DNA of 64,000 nt from Arthrobacter sp. MYb23 (GTDB lineage Bacteria > Actinomycetota > Actinomycetes > Actinomycetales > Micrococcaceae), in the NCBI RefSeq assembly GCF_002979775.1, contig NZ_PCPR01000002.1:372001-436000 (forward strand), read 5' to 3'. Each line of letters starts with the position of its first letter. The stretch's first letter is position 1. The notes below the pieces were generated by a model. That model saw nothing but the letters and a program-made list of their open reading frames with translations, made no database searches and was not told where the DNA came from. Below are positions 61,682-64,000 of the stretch, in pieces. A program made the translations under genes and the position numbers.

Positions 61682-62526
61682 CAGCGGATGACCGTGCTGC
61701 CCGTGGCCAGCTCCTCGATCCGGGCCAAGACCTCGGGCGAGGTAGTGTTCTCGCCCAACAGATTGGGTTTGCCTGCCCCGTGGTAATCCGAAGATCCTGT
61801 CATGAGCAACCCGTGTTCGGCGGCCAGGCCACGGAGGAAGGTGCGGCCCTCCTCCGGGTTGTCCCGGTGCTCAACCTCAAGTCCCAACAGTCCGGCATCA
61901 ATCATGTCCCGGTAGGTACGCTCCCCCACGATCCGTCCCCTCGATGAGGCCACCGGATGGGCGAAGACGGGAACGCCACCGGCCGCGCGGACAAGCTCGA
62001 CGGCGAAAGCCGGGTTGGGCGCATAGTGCTGCACGAAGTACCGCGAGTGCGAGGTGAGGATGGAGGTGAAAGCCTCCGTTCGATCTGCCACCACGCCAGC
62101 GGCCACCAAAGCATCGGCGATGTGCGGGCGGCCTACCGTGGCGCCGGGGGCAACATGGTGGATCACGTCGTCCCAGGTCAACGGGTAATCCTCGGACAGC
62201 AAAGTGACCATATGCTCGGCACGGGTAAGCCTTGCATCCTTGGACTTGGTGATTTCCTCCAGCAGGCCCGCATGGGAGGGGTCATGGAGGTAACTCAGCA
62301 AATGGACACTGATTCCCTGCTCCGTCCGGCAGGAGATCTCCATTCCGGGGATGAACGCAATGCCATGTTCCCGGGCAGTCGTGGCGGCAGGCTCCCAGCC
62401 ATCCGTGGAATCGTGGTCAGTCAAAGCCACGGCGTCAAGACCGGCCGAAACGGCTGAGATGATCACGCCGGCCGGTGTCTCGGTTCCGTCGGAAACATTT
62501 GAGTGCGCATGCAGGTCTATCCTCAC
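61681..62526 (-). CDS. PHP-domain phosphoesterase (RnaAM/TrpH-like)
   Basis: 281-aa metal-dependent phosphoesterase of the PHP superfamily; E. coli YciV (RnaAM) relatives hydrolyse 3',5'-nucleotide bisphosphates or short RNA 5' ends. Metal ligands are visible in RIDLHAHSNVSDGTETP, ALTDHDSTDGW, IPGMEISC and the late FAHPVAS and GSSDYHG segments. GTG at 62526 follows a TAGGCT box by 6 nt, with no ribosome-binding site (leaderless). Confidence 0.9.
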   Translation of the reverse strand: MRIDLHAHSNVSDGTETPAGVIISAVSAGLDAVALTDHDSTDGWEPAATTAREHGIAFIPGMEISCRTEQGISVHLLSYLHDPSHAGLLEEITKSKDARLTRAEHMVTLLSEDYPLTWDDVIHHVAPGATVGRPHIADALVAAGVVADRTEAFTSILTSHSRYFVQHYAPNPAFAVELVRAAGGVPVFAHPVASSRGRIVGERTYRDMIDAGLLGLEVEHRDNPEEGRTFLRGLAAEHGLLMTGSSDYHGAGKPNLLGENTTSPEVLARIEELATGSTVIR

Positions 62527-62532
62527 TTTCCC

Positions 62533-62538
62533 AGCCTA
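62533..62538 (-). promoter_or_regulatory. -10 element of the PHP gene (leaderless)
   Basis: TAGGCT on the minus strand, 6 nt before the GTG, followed by GGGAAA. Same box and spacing as the MiaE-like gene promoter. Confidence 0.6.
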
Positions 62539-62606
62539 TGGGATGCAGGCCCGCTTGGAGTGTTGCGGCGTTGGCCTCCTCACGTAACTGGTGGGACGAT
62601 GTAACG

Positions 62607-64000
62607 GTGAACGATGCCGAAAACACCCAAAACTCGTCCTCCCAGCCACTGCAGGAGCGTGTCAACAACCGCTCGCAAAGGCCCACATCAGATGCCTTCA
62701 AGGCATTCATGGCCAGCAATTGGGCGCCCGCCCCGCAGGTGACCCCTGCGCGTGACGCCGTTGCAGACCACGCCGCACGCCGACGTCGTGCTATTTCCGA
62801 ACAGTTCAAAGGCGAACGCCTCGTCATCCCGGCCGGTCCGCTGAAGGTCCGGTCCAACGACTGCGACTACCGCTTCCGCCCCCACTCCGGCTTCGCCCAC
62901 CTCACCGGATTGGGCTTGGACCACGAGCCTGACGCCGTGCTGATCCTGGAACCGGCCGCAGAAGGAAAGGGCGACGACGGCGGTCACCACACTGCCACCC
63001 TCTACTTCCGTCCGTTGGCCGGCCGGGACACCGAGCAGTTCTACGCTGACTCGCGTGCAGGCGAGTTCTGGATCGGTGCGCGGCCCACACTGGCCGAATT
63101 CGAAGCCCGTCTCGGCCTCCCCACCGCGCACATCTCCGAGCTTGAGATGGCTATCACCAAGAATGTTGGCGCCCCGGAAATCGGCGGCATCTCCATTCGG
63201 CTGGTCCGCAAGACGGACGAGAACATTGACGCGCTGGTGGACACCGCCCGCTACAACACTGCCAAGGACCCTGAGAACCTGGACCTCGGCGAACTCGACG
63301 CCCTGGATGAGAAGCTCAGCGAGGCTTTGTCCGAAGTGCGCCTCCTCAAGGACGAGTGGGAAATCGAGCAGATGAAGATCGCCGTCGCGGCGACGGTGGA
63401 AGGCTTCGCCGACGTCGTCCGTGCCCTGCCCCGCGCCCTGACGCACCAGCGCGGCGAGCGTGTTGTTGAAGGTGCCTTCTTTGCCCGCGCCCGCGAGGAA
63501 GGCAACGAACTCGGTTACGACACCATTGCCGCGTCCGGCAACAACGCCACGGTCCTACACTGGAACCGCAACTCCGGAACCGTCAACGCCGGCGAACTCC
63601 TGCTCCTGGACGCCGGAGTGGAGGCCGACTCCCTCTACACGGCAGATATCACCCGTACGCTTCCGGCCACGGGCACCTTCACGGAAGTGCAGCGGAAGGT
63701 ATATGAGGCCGTCCTCGACGCCGCAGATGCAGGCTTCGCAGCCGCTCAGCCGGGCGTGAAGTTCCGGGACATCCACACCGCAGCAACCACCGTCCTGGCC
63801 GAACGCCTCGCCGAATGGGGCTTGCTGCCTGTGTCCGTCGAGGAAGCCGTCAGCCCGGAGGGCCAGCAGCACCGCCGCTGGATGCCGCACGGCACCAGCC
63901 ACCACCTGGGCCTCGACGTCCACGACTGCGCGCAGGCGAAGCGTGAACTCTACCTCGATGGAGTCCTGACCGAGGGAATGGTCTTCACGATCGAACCTGG
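62607..64000 (+). CDS. pepP: Xaa-Pro aminopeptidase (aminopeptidase P family), 3' truncated by window end
   Basis: Metallopeptidase removing an N-terminal residue before proline. The 464 codons present run off the window. An N-terminal aminopeptidase-P domain (RFRPHSGFAHLTGLG) is followed by the pita-bread catalytic domain with ligands in LLLDAGVE, TADITRTLPATG and GTSHHLGLDVHD, and the start of the FTIEPG segment at the edge. GTG at 62607; no clear ribosome-binding site. Divergent from the PHP gene with an 80-nt spacer. Confidence 0.9.
   Translation, partial: MNDAENTQNSSSQPLQERVNNRSQRPTSDAFKAFMASNWAPAPQVTPARDAVADHAARRRRAISEQFKGERLVIPAGPLKVRSNDCDYRFRPHSGFAHLTGLGLDHEPDAVLILEPAAEGKGDDGGHHTATLYFRPLAGRDTEQFYADSRAGEFWIGARPTLAEFEARLGLPTAHISELEMAITKNVGAPEIGGISIRLVRKTDENIDALVDTARYNTAKDPENLDLGELDALDEKLSEALSEVRLLKDEWEIEQMKIAVAATVEGFADVVRALPRALTHQRGERVVEGAFFARAREEGNELGYDTIAASGNNATVLHWNRNSGTVNAGELLLLDAGVEADSLYTADITRTLPATGTFTEVQRKVYEAVLDAADAGFAAAQPGVKFRDIHTAATTVLAERLAEWGLLPVSVEEAVSPEGQQHRRWMPHGTSHHLGLDVHDCAQAKRELYLDGVLTEGMVFTIEP

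Overview
The window is a high-GC actinobacterial chromosome segment, most likely from Arthrobacter/Paenarthrobacter (Micrococcaceae). This rests on the coproporphyrin-type heme genes, the AdnAB-UvrD2-NudC block, UPF0182 and DUF3107 proteins, RskA-type anti-sigma factor, frequent GTG/TTG starts and TAnnnT -10 elements placed directly before start codons. There is no phage, insertion sequence, CRISPR array or rRNA; this is core chromosome with dense, mostly coupled operons. The right edge cuts a gene; the left edge may do so.

Layout. 1-1.4 kb: ECF sigma factor (SigK type) with its membrane anti-sigma factor. 1.5-3.4 kb: gluconate permease and gluconokinase. 3.5-6.1 kb: electron-transfer flavoprotein etfBA followed by a PIG-L deacetylase. 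6.3-11.1 kb: HtrA-like protease diverging from a TPM-domain/coiled-coil membrane protein and PspA (envelope stress). 11.1-12.6 kb: GntR/UTRA regulator and two identical initiator tRNA-fMet genes in a 338-bp-spaced duplication. 12.6-18.5 kb: UPF0182 membrane protein, PDZ/Lon-type secreted protease, Zincin_2 metalloprotease. 18.7-31.1 kb: DNA-repair block (YgjP-like metallopeptidase, UvrD2, NudC, an APH-fold protein, AdnB, AdnA, alkyltransferase-like protein), then a DEDDh exonuclease. 32.2-36.0 kb: polar amino-acid ABC importer and a GH3 lipoprotein. 36.2-47.6 kb: a heme cluster from glutamyl-tRNA to heme through coproporphyrin: hemA on the plus strand, and hemE-cgoX-chdC-cpfC-hemC-hemD-hemB-(LLM oxidoreductase)-hemL on the minus strand. 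47.6-51.2 kb: SDR, MoeB/MoeZ, TetR regulator, DUF3107, small membrane protein. 51.2-54.8 kb: pterin dehydratase, thiOSG under a TPP riboswitch, divergent thiE. 54.8-64 kb: MiaE-like ferritin-fold protein, TM2 protein, RNB ribonuclease, DEAD-box helicase with a long leader containing a 21-codon ORF, orphan DNA methyltransferase, MarC, PHP phosphoesterase, and a partial Xaa-Pro aminopeptidase.

How it works together. Heme synthesis is almost self-contained (only glutamyl-tRNA synthetase is absent). The repair block supplies double-strand-break resection (AdnAB) and UvrD2. Several start codons sit 5-9 nt after a TAnnnT box with no ribosome-binding site (exonuclease, nudC, APH protein, hemA, moeB, MiaE-like, thiE, RNB, PHP), which points to leaderless mRNAs and resets several starts. 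The most unusual signals are the helicase leader ORF, the APH protein lacking its DFG-like Asp, a perfect palindrome inside the heme operon, and the duplicated initiator tRNA unit. No wholly new multigene system is evident.
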